From Bifidobacteriaceae bacterium (GTDB lineage Bacteria; Actinomycetota; Actinomycetes; Actinomycetales; Bifidobacteriaceae): a DNA stretch of 64,000 nucleotides. The stretch is taken from the NCBI GenBank assembly GCA_022651005.1, contig JALCQD010000002.1:594551-658550 (forward strand), in the 5' to 3' direction. Position numbers and translations under genes: made by a program. Positions 38,167 to 46,851 of this stretch are shown here, in pieces (the first letter of the stretch is position 1; each line of letters begins with the position of its first letter). The notes below the pieces were generated by a model. The model had not been told where the DNA came from. It did no database searches and saw only the letters and a list, made by a program, of their open reading frames with translations.

Positions 38167-39302
38167 TTCTCAAACGGACGGCGTTCCACCGTCATCTCAT
38201 GCGTGGTGCGGAACTCAACAACCCTCTCCCCTGCGCGCGCCGAGGTGAGCAATTCCGCGCGCCAATCAGCATCTGTCAGCATCCGATTGATGCGCTGCGG
38301 AGTAAGTGTCCCCTCTGCGATCTGGGTCTCACGCGCCTTATAGTCACGGAAAGGCTGTGACGCCGCAAAAAATTGTCGTGATTGGGCAAAATCATTGGTC
38401 TCTCCCTGCAACTGACCGCGTAAAACAGCTGCCTGACGAGCGAGACGTGCGCTCATGGACTCCAGCAGATCCGCGACGTTGCGAGCATCGAGTTCCACCA
38501 TGGCGCGTGTGCGATCTGGATCGGTGAGGCTCACACGCGTCATGTCGCGCCACGATCCAGCCGACAGCGCTACCGCGACGGCAGGATCCGCGAATTTCGC
38601 CTCCACAAGTTCGTTCGCCATCGCCGTGGACACCACGTGCGGCATGTGTGAAATCAGCGCGGCAGCCCTGTCGTGCGTGTCGTCATCCACAGCAATCAAC
38701 GAATTTTCCAGCCCTTTGGTGACGACGTCGGCAACGGTGAGAAATCGAGAAAAATCGGTGGTGTCGTCGAACGTCAACGCCCACAAGGCGCGATCCAGCA
38801 ACGCTGCGTCCGACGCCTCGAATCCAGAAAGCTCGTTGCCCGCCATGGGGTGCGCACCGACGTAATACTCGCCGAGACCTGCTCGCACTACCGCCGCACG
38901 AACCGGCCCTTTGACGCTGCCAACGTCGGTGAGCGTGGTACCGCGGTGAAGATGCGGGGCGATGCGGGTCAGCACGTCGTCCATGGATTCGAGCGGAACC
39001 GCCAGAATCAACACATCTGGCTTCCCCTCCACCAACTGTTCGAGTGTGTCGACGCAGTGGATGCCCACTCGTTCCGCGGCCTCGTACGGACGCGCATGAT
39101 GATTCCAGGCCACAACAAAACGATTGTGCGCCACGAGGCGGCGTGCAATGGACCCCCCGATGAGGCCGAGACCGGCAATGGCGATCTTGTGAGCGCTCAC
39201 CAGCAGAGGAGAGGCGGGAACGCTTGGATTGTGCATGCCCGTGCTGATGTCGAAGGCCACGCCATGATCATGAGTCATGCCATCTTTGCTACGATCGCTC
39301 AT
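38163..39302 (-). CDS. tyrA: Prephenate dehydrogenase
   Basis: NAD(P)-dependent oxidative decarboxylation of prephenate in tyrosine synthesis. It has 379 residues. The Rossmann motif GLGLIGGSIARRL follows a roughly 40-residue N-terminal extension, and the active-site histidine lies in YVGAHPMAGNELSGFEAS. No fused chorismate mutase is present. The start overlaps the pheA end by 14 bases with GAAGGAG upstream, so tyrA and pheA form one operon for both aromatic branches from prephenate. Confidence 0.92.
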   Translation of the reverse strand: MSDRSKDGMTHDHGVAFDISTGMHNPSVPASPLLVSAHKIAIAGLGLIGGSIARRLVAHNRFVVAWNHHARPYEAAERVGIHCVDTLEQLVEGKPDVLILAVPLESMDDVLTRIAPHLHRGTTLTDVGSVKGPVRAAVVRAGLGEYYVGAHPMAGNELSGFEASDAALLDRALWALTFDDTTDFSRFLTVADVVTKGLENSLIAVDDDTHDRAAALISHMPHVVSTAMANELVEAKFADPAVAVALSAGSWRDMTRVSLTDPDRTRAMVELDARNVADLLESMSARLARQAAVLRGQLQGETNDFAQSRQFFAASQPFRDYKARETQIAEGTLTPQRINRMLTDADWRAELLTSARAGERVVEFRTTHEMTVERRPFEN

Positions 39303-40326
39303 TCATTGCTCCTTCGTGTGTTCTCGTGTCCGCCCCTTGACCGTTCTTTGACCGCCCGCGCCACAGGATTTCACGATCCGCATCATTCTCCTGCGGACTT
39401 CTCACGCCACCCGTGGGCAGCATCCACGTCTCCACGGGAGGGGATACATGGTCGGGACGCTCGTAAACGGCCAGGGTACGAACCCAGTCACCGTCATTCA
39501 GCAAGGGCGTGATGGCGTGTACGAAACGCTGTTCCCAAGGCGCGGCGTCCACGGTCACAATGAAGCTGTACGTTCCATCGTGCCCTTTGATGGGGCGCGA
39601 GATGAGACTCGTCATGTTGAGACCGGTATCGCGCAGAATATCCAGCGCGTTGGCAATAACGCCCGGGCCAGTGCTCAGCGGGATGAACGCGAACACTGTT
39701 TCGAACTGGTAGCCGCCCTCATCCTGCGCCTCGTCCAGATAGTGCTGAGCGGTTTTTCTGGAGGCCAGCAAGAGGAACTCCGTACGCGCGCCCTTGTAAT
39801 CCTGCACTTCAGGCTGCAGAGTGTCGAGACCGTACAGCTTGCCGCAGATGCGAGGGCCAAGGCCGATCTGATCGTTCGTGAGATTCTTGCAGGCTGCGGC
39901 ATTGCTGGCGGCGGGCACCTGCTCGTAGCCACCATCGTCAATGAAACCGCGGCATTGTGCCAGTCCATGCGGATGCGCCGCCACATGCGTGAGCTTGGCC
40001 GCATGGTCAGGACGCACAAAGGCGTCGAACACTACGGGGATGCCGACTCGGTCGATTCCCACTACGTCGTCTGCGTCAATAAGCGCGTCGAGATTGGGAA
40101 CCACGTACCCTTCGACGTTGTTTTCGAAGGCGAGGATGCCGAAATCGTCAGTGGAGTCGGTTCGAACAGCCGCGAACACATCGTTCGCCGTGTGCTCGGG
40201 AACCAGTACAAAATCCTTGCCAAAACGCTGAGAGAACCTTTCGGAATTTTCAAGCGCGGCTGCGTGCGTGAAGGAGCCCTCCGGGCCCAAGTAATGCAGA
40301 CGCGGGCGCACAGATGCGGTCTTCAT
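39289..40326 (-). CDS. pheA: Prephenate dehydratase
   Basis: Converts prephenate to phenylpyruvate for phenylalanine synthesis. The 345-residue monofunctional enzyme has LGPEGSFTHAAAL at the start, the catalytic segment with LLLASRKTA, and an ACT domain that binds phenylalanine for feedback inhibition (GVIANALDILRDTGLNMTSL, then SRPIKGHDGTYSFIVTVD). A 50-residue tail after the ACT domain is Arg/Gly/Glu-rich and not needed for the fold. Its start overlaps the upstream membrane-protein gene by four bases (ATGA). Confidence 0.93.
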   Translation of the reverse strand: MKTASVRPRLHYLGPEGSFTHAAALENSERFSQRFGKDFVLVPEHTANDVFAAVRTDSTDDFGILAFENNVEGYVVPNLDALIDADDVVGIDRVGIPVVFDAFVRPDHAAKLTHVAAHPHGLAQCRGFIDDGGYEQVPAASNAAACKNLTNDQIGLGPRICGKLYGLDTLQPEVQDYKGARTEFLLLASRKTAQHYLDEAQDEGGYQFETVFAFIPLSTGPGVIANALDILRDTGLNMTSLISRPIKGHDGTYSFIVTVDAAPWEQRFVHAITPLLNDGDWVRTLAVYERPDHVSPPVETWMLPTGGVRSPQENDADREILWRGRSKNGQGADTRTHEGAMNERS

Positions 40327-40892
40327 GCGCGCTCCGAATCGGAACGTGGACCTCTAGAGCGCCCTTCAATGACGCGTTTGGGCACAAAGATGATGGCGAG
40401 CTGAATCAGAATGGAGCCGAAGAGCCAAATGTAGCCCGCATGCATGCTAAAGAAAGTGGTAAACGCCTTGGAGGCAATGGGAACAATCACGTCTCCCCCA
40501 GGTCCCATGGTGATGGCAAGCCACCACACCACGGCGCTGCAGGTGATGAGATGGAATCCCACTCCCGTCGGTCCCATACGACGACGGGCCATCCACGTGC
40601 TGAACCCGACAAGCGCCAACGCGAGGATCAGCCCCCACGGAATGTTGTAATCCGCACCAGACCGGTGAAGCCCTGTTCCAATGACGCCACTCGCAAGTGC
40701 GCTGACGATTGTTGTGAGGAGGGTTTTAACGGGATGCTTCAATGCTGCAGAGGTGACGGTACGGCTGTTCGAGCGTTCCGGGCTCCCCGAACGACCTGAA
40801 CGTCCTGAACGTTCCATTGACTTCTGATCCATCTGACGTCCATCCCCATCCGTGCTGATCGTCTCGGTTCGTAACCATTCAAGGATTCCCAC
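40323..40892 (-). CDS. Four-helix membrane protein, unknown function
   Basis: A 189-residue protein. About 50 Ser/Arg/Gly-rich residues precede four hydrophobic helices (LLTTIVSALASGVIGTG; IPWGLILALALVGFSTWM; HLITCSAVVWWLAITM; YIWLFGSILIQLAIIFV), and a short Arg-rich tail follows. The start is uncertain: GTG 40892, ATG 40832 or ATG 40817. It overlaps pheA by four bases, so it is the first gene of the pheA-tyrA operon. I do not recognise the family with certainty; it resembles small actinobacterial membrane proteins of unknown role. Confidence 0.7.
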   Translation of the reverse strand: MGILEWLRTETISTDGDGRQMDQKSMERSGRSGRSGSPERSNSRTVTSAALKHPVKTLLTTIVSALASGVIGTGLHRSGADYNIPWGLILALALVGFSTWMARRRMGPTGVGFHLITCSAVVWWLAITMGPGGDVIVPIASKAFTTFFSMHAGYIWLFGSILIQLAIIFVPKRVIEGRSRGPRSDSERA

Positions 40893-40910
40893 TCTATCTC
40901 ATGGTCGAAA

Positions 40911-41070
40911 TCTTGTGACTTGAGCTCTCGAGTTGTGCGATGAATTTTCGAGTCATGTGATGAGAATCCCAGTTGTGCGATTGGGAGTCGAGTTGTGCGA
41001 CGGTTCTCCCCTGATATCTCAATCGCACAAATCGCGAGTTCGAAGCACAACTCAGCTCCCAATCGCACAA
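40911..41070. repeat. Eight-module block with an exact 20-bp period, five direct and three inverted
   Basis: Modules begin at 40911, 40931, 40951, 40971 and 40991 with the core AGTTGTGCGA or degenerate forms, then at 41011, 41031 and 41051 the complement GCACAA closes each module. TTGTGCGATTGGGAGTCGAG at 40973-40992 and the reverse complement of 41051-41070 agree at 18 of 20 bases, so the block can fold on itself. It occupies about half of the gene-free stretch between typA and the aromatic operon. Confidence 0.8.
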
Positions 41071-41122
41071 GGAGAGGGAGGGAGGGGCAGAAGTCGGCGA
41101 TTCTTCTTTCGCGACCCACCAT

Positions 41123-41152
41123 CTTGAGTGCATATGACTTGAGCACATATGA
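41123..41152. repeat. 15-bp tandem duplication near the typA terminator
   Basis: CTTGAGTGCATATGA (41123-41137) and CTTGAGCACATATGA (41138-41152) are adjacent and differ at two bases. The second copy also forms a palindrome-like CATATG element. Confidence 0.65.
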
Positions 41153-41185
41153 AAGGACCCGCCTCCGATGGGAAGCGGGTCCTTT
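41152..41185 (-). terminator. typA terminator
   Basis: AAAGGACCCGC (41152-41162) pairs with GCGGGTCCTTT (41175-41185) around a 12-nt loop. On the minus strand TTTCATATGT follows. Confidence 0.7.
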
Positions 41186-41218
41186 CATTCTCACAGAGAG
41201 AGCATCATAGATGACTCA

Positions 41219-43141
41219 TCACTTGGTGCCGGAAGCCCTGCGATTACGAGCGTTCCACTTGTACCATGCGTCGCGATCGAGAATGATCTTGCGCACGCGG
41301 ATGGACTCGGGCGTCACTTCGACGCATTCATCGTCGTTGGCAAAGTCGAGGGACTCCTCCAGGCTCATCTGAATCGGGGGCGTCAACGTCTCAAGAACGT
41401 CTGCAGTGGAGGAACGCATGTTGGTGAGGTGCTTCTCCAGGGTCACGTTGAGATCCAGGTCACCGGGCTTGTTGGCCATGCCCACGATCTGACCCTCGTA
41501 AATCGGAGACTGCGGCTGCACGAAGAAGGAGCCACGTGCCTGCAGACGCTGCATGGCGTAAGGACTTGCCTTGCCGGCGCGATCTGCGACCATGGAGCCG
41601 TTCTGACGAGTCACGATCTCACCTGCCCACGGAGCATATCCCGCGGAAATCGAGGACGAAATGCCGGTTCCGCGCGTTGCGGACAGCAGCTGCGTGCGGA
41701 AGCCGATGAGGCCACGAGACGGAACGGTGAACTCAAGGCGAACCCAGCCGGAACCGTGGTTCGTCATGGAGTCCATACGGCCCTTGCGAGCGGCCATGAG
41801 CTGCGTAATGGCACCCATGTACTCTTCGGGAGCGTCGATAGTGTTAGCTTCCATCGGCTCGTTGACCTTGCCGTCGATGACCTGCGTGACCACCTGCGGA
41901 CGACCCACGGTGAGTTCGAAGCCCTCGCGACGCATCTGCTCGGCCAGAACGGCCAGCGCGAGTTCGCCGCGTCCCTGAACTTCCCAGACATCCGGGCGGT
42001 CGGTATCGACTACCTTGATGGAGACGTTGCCGATGAGCTCGCGATCGAGACGATCCTTGAGCATGCGGGCGGTGAGCTTGTGATCCTTTCCCTCGGTTCC
42101 CACGAGCGGGGAATCGTTGGTGCCGAAGGTCATGGAGATGGCCGGCGGATCCACATGGATGAGAGGCATGGGTCGCGGATCGTCGGGATCCACGATGGTC
42201 TCACCAATCATGATGTCAGACACACCCGCGATTGCGACGATGTCGCCGGGGCCAGCTTCTTCCGTGGGAACGCGGTCGAGGCCTTCCGTGCGCAGCAGCT
42301 CTGTGACCTTGAAGTTCTCGATGGATCCATCGACACGAGACAGGCCATAGTTCTGGCCCTTCTTCAACGTGCCGTTGTAGATACGGACGAGACCGAGGCG
42401 GCCAAGGAAGTCGGAGGCGTCGAGGTTGGTGACGTGTGCCTGCAGCGGCGCACCCTCCTCGTACTGAGGAGCGGGAATGTTGTTGAGAATGCACTCGAAG
42501 AGTGGCTCAAGGTTGTCGTTCTCGGGAACGGTGCCATCGGCGGGCTTCTCCGTGGAGGCGCGCCCTGCCTTGGCCGCCGCATAGATCACGGGAAGATCGA
42601 GCAGTGAGTCGAGATCGAGATCAATGCCTTCCTCGGACACATCCTGTGCCAGCCCGAGCAGAAGATCAGACGTCTCGGAAACGACTTCGTCGATGCGAGC
42701 GTCGGGACGATCTGTCTTATTGATGACCAGAATCACCGGGAGTTTGGCTTCGAGCGCCTTGCGCAACACGAAACGCGTCTGCGGCAACGGGCCTTCGGAA
42801 GCGTCAACGAGCAGAACCACACCATCGACCATGGAGATACCGCGCTCAACCTCGCCACCGAAGTCGGCGTGGCCAGGGGTGTCAACGACGTTGATGGTGA
42901 TGCCCTTGGGCTCACCAAGCTTGGCAGCCAAAGGTCCCGTGTACTGAACTGCCGTGTTCTTGGCGAGAATGGTGATGCCCTTCTCACGCTCAAGATCGCC
43001 GGAGTCCATGACGCGGTCAGGGACCTTCTCTCTCTCCGAAAAGACATGCGACTGCTTGAGCATCGCATCGACGAGCGTCGTCTTGCCATGATCAACATGG
43101 GCGACGATTGCTACATTACGGATATCGGAGCGCACTGCCAT
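41219..43141 (-). CDS. typA: Translational GTPase TypA/BipA
   Basis: Ribosome-associated GTPase involved in 50S assembly and stress adaptation. The 640-residue protein has G1 [10 protein letters not shown]3 [11 protein letters not shown] and G4 NKTD, then domain II, EF-G-like domains III and V ([38 protein letters not shown]) and the BipA-specific C-terminal domain. The start ATG is preceded by GAGG at eight to nine bases. It is transcribed alone from a long upstream region. Confidence 0.95.
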   Translation of the reverse strand: MAVRSDIRNVAIVAHVDHGKTTLVDAMLKQSHVFSEREKVPDRVMDSGDLEREKGITILAKNTAVQYTGPLAAKLGEPKGITINVVDTPGHADFGGEVERGISMVDGVVLLVDASEGPLPQTRFVLRKALEAKLPVILVINKTDRPDARIDEVVSETSDLLLGLAQDVSEEGIDLDLDSLLDLPVIYAAAKAGRASTEKPADGTVPENDNLEPLFECILNNIPAPQYEEGAPLQAHVTNLDASDFLGRLGLVRIYNGTLKKGQNYGLSRVDGSIENFKVTELLRTEGLDRVPTEEAGPGDIVAIAGVSDIMIGETIVDPDDPRPMPLIHVDPPAISMTFGTNDSPLVGTEGKDHKLTARMLKDRLDRELIGNVSIKVVDTDRPDVWEVQGRGELALAVLAEQMRREGFELTVGRPQVVTQVIDGKVNEPMEANTIDAPEEYMGAITQLMAARKGRMDSMTNHGSGWVRLEFTVPSRGLIGFRTQLLSATRGTGISSSISAGYAPWAGEIVTRQNGSMVADRAGKASPYAMQRLQARGSFFVQPQSPIYEGQIVGMANKPGDLDLNVTLEKHLTNMRSSTADVLETLTPPIQMSLEESLDFANDDECVEVTPESIRVRKIILDRDAWYKWNARNRRASGTK

Positions 43142-43296
43142 GAGGCAACCTCTTTACTTTGGTGCATTTACGAGAATACAGAACTTACAAAACACAAACC
43201 CTCAAATACTACATTCCTTCCCCGACTTTGTTGCATGCTTTTCTTTTGGGAGGAATGCGGGGAGGAAAAGGGAAGAGATAGATAGGAAAGCGATTT

Positions 43297-43349
43297 GAGA
43301 GACACAGCAAAAGGCATTGCAAGAGACAAGCCTGAAAGACACAGCAAAA
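43297..43349. repeat. Direct 16-bp repeat upstream of typA
   Basis: GAGAGACACAGCAAAA (43297-43312) and GAAAGACACAGCAAAA (43334-43349) differ at one base and are spaced 37 bp start to start. Confidence 0.6.
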
Positions 43350-43417
43350 AACACAGTGGAGGAATGCGCCTTATGAGCGCATTCCCACTTGTAGTATCCC
43401 CGTTTATAGTATTCAAT

Positions 43418-43446
43418 GCGGCGCCACCGAATCACGGTGGCGCCGC
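43418..43446 (-). terminator. Hairpin after the NiaP-like gene
   Basis: GCGGCGCCACC (43418-43428) and GGTGGCGCCGC (43436-43446) form an 11-bp GC-rich stem with a 7-nt loop, about 120 bp past the stop. The U tract is weak. Confidence 0.55.
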
Positions 43447-43567
43447 TGCGCAGTGAGGTGGAGGCGACACTGACAGTAATCAGCTTCTGCGCCGTCGACA
43501 CCTCACCACATCCTGTGAGCTGCACGCATTGGGATACGCTCAGCTCAAATCCTCAAATCCTCAAACC

Positions 43568-44965
43568 TCACTCCTCGAGCACTTTCCCTTTTTTCTCCGG
43601 AAGCATGGCCGAGAACACGCAAGCAAGGACAAAAGACCCTGCGAAGACTATGAATGTCAGAGTCTTCGCTCCCCCACCCCATTGCAAGAACAGTGGAACT
43701 AGCAGCGGAGCAACAATCGAGGCGATCCGCCCAAAACCAGCCGCTGCGCCCGCTCCGGTTCCGCGAAGGCGAGTGGGATAAATTTCCGGGGTCACCGCAT
43801 AGAGGACTCCCCATGCGCCCAGGTTCGATGCGGAGAGCAGCATTCCCCATCCCAGCACGGCCCCCGCGGTCAGCGTCTGTGCAAAAAAGAAAGCGGCGAC
43901 GGCCGATACTGCGAGAAATCCCACAAGGCACGCACGCCGGCCAATCTTTTCCACCAGCCACGCTGCCAGGAAGTATCCGGGCAACTGTGCCACCGAGATA
44001 ATGAGCGCATAACCAAAGGACGTGGTCAGGGAACCGAACTGATCCGCCAACAGAGACGGCATCCACGAAAAGGCGCCGTAATACGAGAAGTTGACGAAGA
44101 ACCACGTGAGCCAAATGGCCACCGTTCGCCTCGAATACTGTGTGGAGAACAGCTCCCGAGCTCGGATCTTCGGCAACGCCCGTACCTTTTGTGACGTAAC
44201 CGGATCAACCCCACCCGCCTTTTCAAAGTAGCGGACGGATCTCTCTGCCTCTTCATCACGGCCTTGCTCCTCAAGGAAGCGTACGGATTCGGGGAGATGG
44301 AAGCGCGCCACGATGGCATAGACCGTCGGCAGCGCACCGATAAGCAGGGCCCAGCGCCAGCCGGCATCGCCGAAGTTTGGGATCACAAAATAGCCGATAA
44401 GCGACGCCAAAATCCATCCCAGTGCCCAGAAGGACTCCAGCAGCACCGTCATACGTCCACGTTGAGCGGCGGGAGAAAACTCACTCACCAAAGTCGACGC
44501 TACGGGAAGTTCCGCGCCCAAGCCAAGCCCCACCACGAAGCGCAAAACCAGCAGCATGACAAGGCTGACAGACGCAGCCATCACACCATTGGCAAGTCCA
44601 TAGATAATAAGTGTGAGGGTGAAAACAGTCTTGCGGCCAAAGCGATCTGCAAAGAGCCCTCCCAGCCACGCTCCGATAGCCATGCCGACGAAGCCGATGG
44701 ACAACACCCAAGACTTCTGTGACGCGTTCAACATGAACTGCGGATCTTTGGCAATTGCGGCGACGATGAACGACACGAGACCGACGTCCATGGCGTCGAG
44801 GGCCCATCCGATGCCTGATGCCGTCAATAGCCGCGCGTGAGCACGATTGAAACTCAGACGGTCAAGCCGCTGATTGCGCGTCAGAGGCGGTGTTCCCGCG
44901 AGTGCTCCCGAGGGCGTCCTCACCCCTTGACCGATACTTATTCCACCATTTGTTATGGAATTCAT
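43568..44965 (-). CDS. niaP: MFS transporter, niacin transporter NiaP-like
   Basis: A 465-residue major-facilitator protein with twelve helices. It resembles B. subtilis NiaP along the chain: GWALDAMDVGLVSFI, LGAELPVASTLVSE, LLESFWALGWILASLI, NFSYYGAFSWMPSL, AQLPGYFLAAWLVEKIGRR and NLGAWGVLYAVTPEIYP. The MFS loop motif GLFADRFGRK is intact. Uptake of nicotinate or nicotinamide fits bifidobacteria, which often need niacin, but the substrate is inferred. It lies downstream of scpB on the same strand, with a small hairpin between them, and probably has its own promoter. Confidence 0.75.
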   Translation of the reverse strand: MNSITNGGISIGQGVRTPSGALAGTPPLTRNQRLDRLSFNRAHARLLTASGIGWALDAMDVGLVSFIVAAIAKDPQFMLNASQKSWVLSIGFVGMAIGAWLGGLFADRFGRKTVFTLTLIIYGLANGVMAASVSLVMLLVLRFVVGLGLGAELPVASTLVSEFSPAAQRGRMTVLLESFWALGWILASLIGYFVIPNFGDAGWRWALLIGALPTVYAIVARFHLPESVRFLEEQGRDEEAERSVRYFEKAGGVDPVTSQKVRALPKIRARELFSTQYSRRTVAIWLTWFFVNFSYYGAFSWMPSLLADQFGSLTTSFGYALIISVAQLPGYFLAAWLVEKIGRRACLVGFLAVSAVAAFFFAQTLTAGAVLGWGMLLSASNLGAWGVLYAVTPEIYPTRLRGTGAGAAAGFGRIASIVAPLLVPLFLQWGGGAKTLTFIVFAGSFVLACVFSAMLPEKKGKVLEE

Positions 44966-45034
44966 TTATATGTGACCTTCCGTATGGAAAGCAATGCATG
45001 TGCCGAGGCTCATGTGTTGCCTTATAAACAGAAT

Positions 45035-45060
45035 TTCCGAAAGTGTTTCGCTTTCAGGAA
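45035..45060. promoter_or_regulatory. Inverted repeat between scpB and niaP
   Basis: TTCCGAAAG and CTTTCAGGAA flank a 7-base loop with one mismatch. On the minus strand it precedes AAATTCTGTTTATAAGG. It could be the scpB terminator or a regulator site for niaP. Confidence 0.4.
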
Positions 45061-45098
45061 TAACTGTGTCACATTCACGCGACTAAGTCCAGAGTCTC

Positions 45099-45869
45099 CT
45101 AGTCCTCGGCGTGGTCGATAAACTGATTGAACGGCTTGGCGCCCGTATCCGCTGTGATAACAGTGTCGTTGAGATTCATGCTCATATCTTCCACATCTGT
45201 TTCCCTGTCAAGGGAATCCTCGTCGGAATCCTGCAACGCTTCCGTCTCTTCCGGAAGGAAGGGAGCAAGAGCCGGGAGTTCCTCGAGAGAGTTCACGCCA
45301 AGCTTCTCCAGGAAGAGATCACTCGTGGCGAGAACACGGGCATGATTGCCCGACTCCTCTCCCATCTCCGTGATGAGACCTCTCAGCATGAGAGAACGTA
45401 TGACGCCATCAGAGGACACACCCCGAATGGACGACACCTGGGCACGAGTCACCGGTTGCTTGTAGGCGATGATTGCAAGAGCCTCAAGAGCCGCCTGCGA
45501 CAATCGATTGTTCTGCTTATCCGTAATGAAAGCGGCCACCACAGGTTCGTACTCGGCTCGCGACATGAAGCGCCAACCGCGCACCGATCTCACGAGATCA
45601 AAGCCTCGATACTGTGCGGCATAGTCCGTGCGCATGGCCTCAAGTTCCGCAGTAATCTCCGTCTCTGACACCCCCACAACTCGCGCGATATCAGACACCG
45701 CGAGAGGGTCTTCGGCGCTCATGAGAATCGCTTCAAGGCACCCTTGGAGACCTCCGGGAAAATCGTCAACGTCAAAATCTGCATAATCTCGCGCTGGTAC
45801 CTGCTTTTCCGCATCCCGCGCATCGGGCGCATCAGATGTGTCAGATGCATCAGGCGTTTCTTCAGTCAT
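45099..45869 (-). CDS. scpB: Segregation and condensation protein B
   Basis: Subunit of the SMC-ScpAB condensin, with two winged-helix domains. At 256 residues it has LQGCLEAILMSAEDPLAVSD, then RLSQAALEALAIIAYKQPVT and GVSSDGVIRSLMLRGLI, all diagnostic. The N terminus is an Asp/Ala-rich extension and the C terminus an acidic tail. It follows scpA by 42 bases in the parA-scpA-scpB row. Confidence 0.94.
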   Translation of the reverse strand: MTEETPDASDTSDAPDARDAEKQVPARDYADFDVDDFPGGLQGCLEAILMSAEDPLAVSDIARVVGVSETEITAELEAMRTDYAAQYRGFDLVRSVRGWRFMSRAEYEPVVAAFITDKQNNRLSQAALEALAIIAYKQPVTRAQVSSIRGVSSDGVIRSLMLRGLITEMGEESGNHARVLATSDLFLEKLGVNSLEELPALAPFLPEETEALQDSDEDSLDRETDVEDMSMNLNDTVITADTGAKPFNQFIDHAED

Positions 45870-45911
45870 GATTCCGCTCCCTTCCTCTCAAAAAGTTGTC
45901 CTCAGTTGCCC

Positions 45912-46832
45912 TTACGCAAAGTCAGCGGCAGAAATGCCGGATCCGCCCGCGTCGTATTCCTCTGCACTGGCCACCCACCGCAACGCTAACGGTTCGAAGG
46001 GGCCCTCCTGCTTGAACTGGACGAATCCCTGCTTGAAAAATACCAACACGCTTAAGAACCGCGCGACCACCTGACCGCGGTTCGTCGTATCCGCCACGAG
46101 CTCGTCAAACGTCACGGCGGTCCCGCGCACTGCCCACAGCACGTCGTGCACCACAGCGGACTCCGTGCGTAAGTCTGCCAATGGCACGTGCAGCTGTCGC
46201 AATGACACCTTCTGAGCGGGCGCATTGGCAAACACCTTGGCTGCTACCAACGCAAAATCATAGGGGCTCAAGGTCCATTCCACGTCGCTAAATTTCGCAC
46301 GCAAGGTGGCACTGAGCTCGGGATGATGCTCATAACGCCCGGAATTGCTCGCTAAGCGTGTACGAAAATCCTCTCCCGCCTGTTTGAACGCCTTGTACTG
46401 CAAAAGTCGCGCAAACAACAGGTCACGCTCACGCAGGGCTTCAAGACTTTGCTCGTCCGCAGGATCAGAGTCGCCGGGCAACAGGGCTGCGCTCTTCGCC
46501 TCCACAAGAACCGAGGCCACCACCAGGAATTCCGAAGCCTCATCGGCGTGAGCATCCATATCCATGGAACTCACGTAAGAAATGAATTCGCTTGTGATGT
46601 CGCTGAGGGCGAGCTGCGTCACCTCGAGCCGGCGCTGGGCGATCATGCTCAGCAGAATGTCGAAGGGCCCTTGATACACGTCAAGAGACACTGTGAAACC
46701 ACTGTTCGGCGCGGATTCTGCGCCCTCGGCGGCGTCAGCATCGGCTTCGGCCCCGGCGGAATCGTCCGGCTCGATCTCGTCCGGCCCCATCCCGGCTAAG
46801 GAGTCTTGCGCAACCTGCGATGGCGCCCCCAC
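45912..46832 (-). CDS. scpA: Segregation and condensation protein A
   Basis: Kleisin that bridges SMC heads and binds ScpB. Recognised by FTVSLDVYQGPFDILLSMI, RRLEVTQLALSDITSEFISY and the C-terminal winged helix (TFDELVADTTNRGQVVARFL, ALVFFKQGFVQFKQEGPFEP type). The start is uncertain. The frame stays open into parA to 46961. Possible starts near the parA stop are TTG 46874, TTG 46862, GTG 46832 and ATG 46790; none has a strong ribosome binding site, and I give GTG 46832. The first 45 residues are acidic and poorly conserved in any case. Translation is probably coupled to parA. Confidence 0.88.
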   Translation of the reverse strand: MGAPSQVAQDSLAGMGPDEIEPDDSAGAEADADAAEGAESAPNSGFTVSLDVYQGPFDILLSMIAQRRLEVTQLALSDITSEFISYVSSMDMDAHADEASEFLVVASVLVEAKSAALLPGDSDPADEQSLEALRERDLLFARLLQYKAFKQAGEDFRTRLASNSGRYEHHPELSATLRAKFSDVEWTLSPYDFALVAAKVFANAPAQKVSLRQLHVPLADLRTESAVVHDVLWAVRGTAVTFDELVADTTNRGQVVARFLSVLVFFKQGFVQFKQEGPFEPLALRWVASAEEYDAGGSGISAADFA

Positions 46833-46851
46833 TCCCGAAGCCTGTGACGCG

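Larger units (their letters stand above)
40893..41218. other. 326-bp gene-free stretch between typA and the aromatic operon
   Basis: No coding potential is convincing here. It contains the 20-bp-period repeat block, a purine run (GGAGAGGGAGGGAGGGGCAG at about 41071), a 15-bp tandem duplication (41123-41152) and the typA terminator. Any promoter for the downstream pheA-tyrA operon must lie within or beside the repeats. Confidence 0.6.
43142..43567. other. 426-bp gene-free region upstream of typA
   Basis: No supported gene. On the minus strand it is strongly pyrimidine-rich between about 43235 and 43295. It holds two copies of GARAGACACAGCAAAA (43297-43312 and 43334-43349) 37 bp apart and a GC-rich hairpin (43418-43446). 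The typA promoter should be here, but I cannot place it with confidence. Confidence 0.5.

Noticed and set aside
40911..41070. Repeat block as a CRISPR array
   Set aside because: Modules are only 20 bp, the variable part is too short for spacers, orientation flips in the middle, and no cas genes are near.
43168..43525. Two small minus-strand frames upstream of typA
   Set aside because: Low-complexity Ser/Leu/Cys composition from the pyrimidine-rich leader, no ribosome binding site and no domain.
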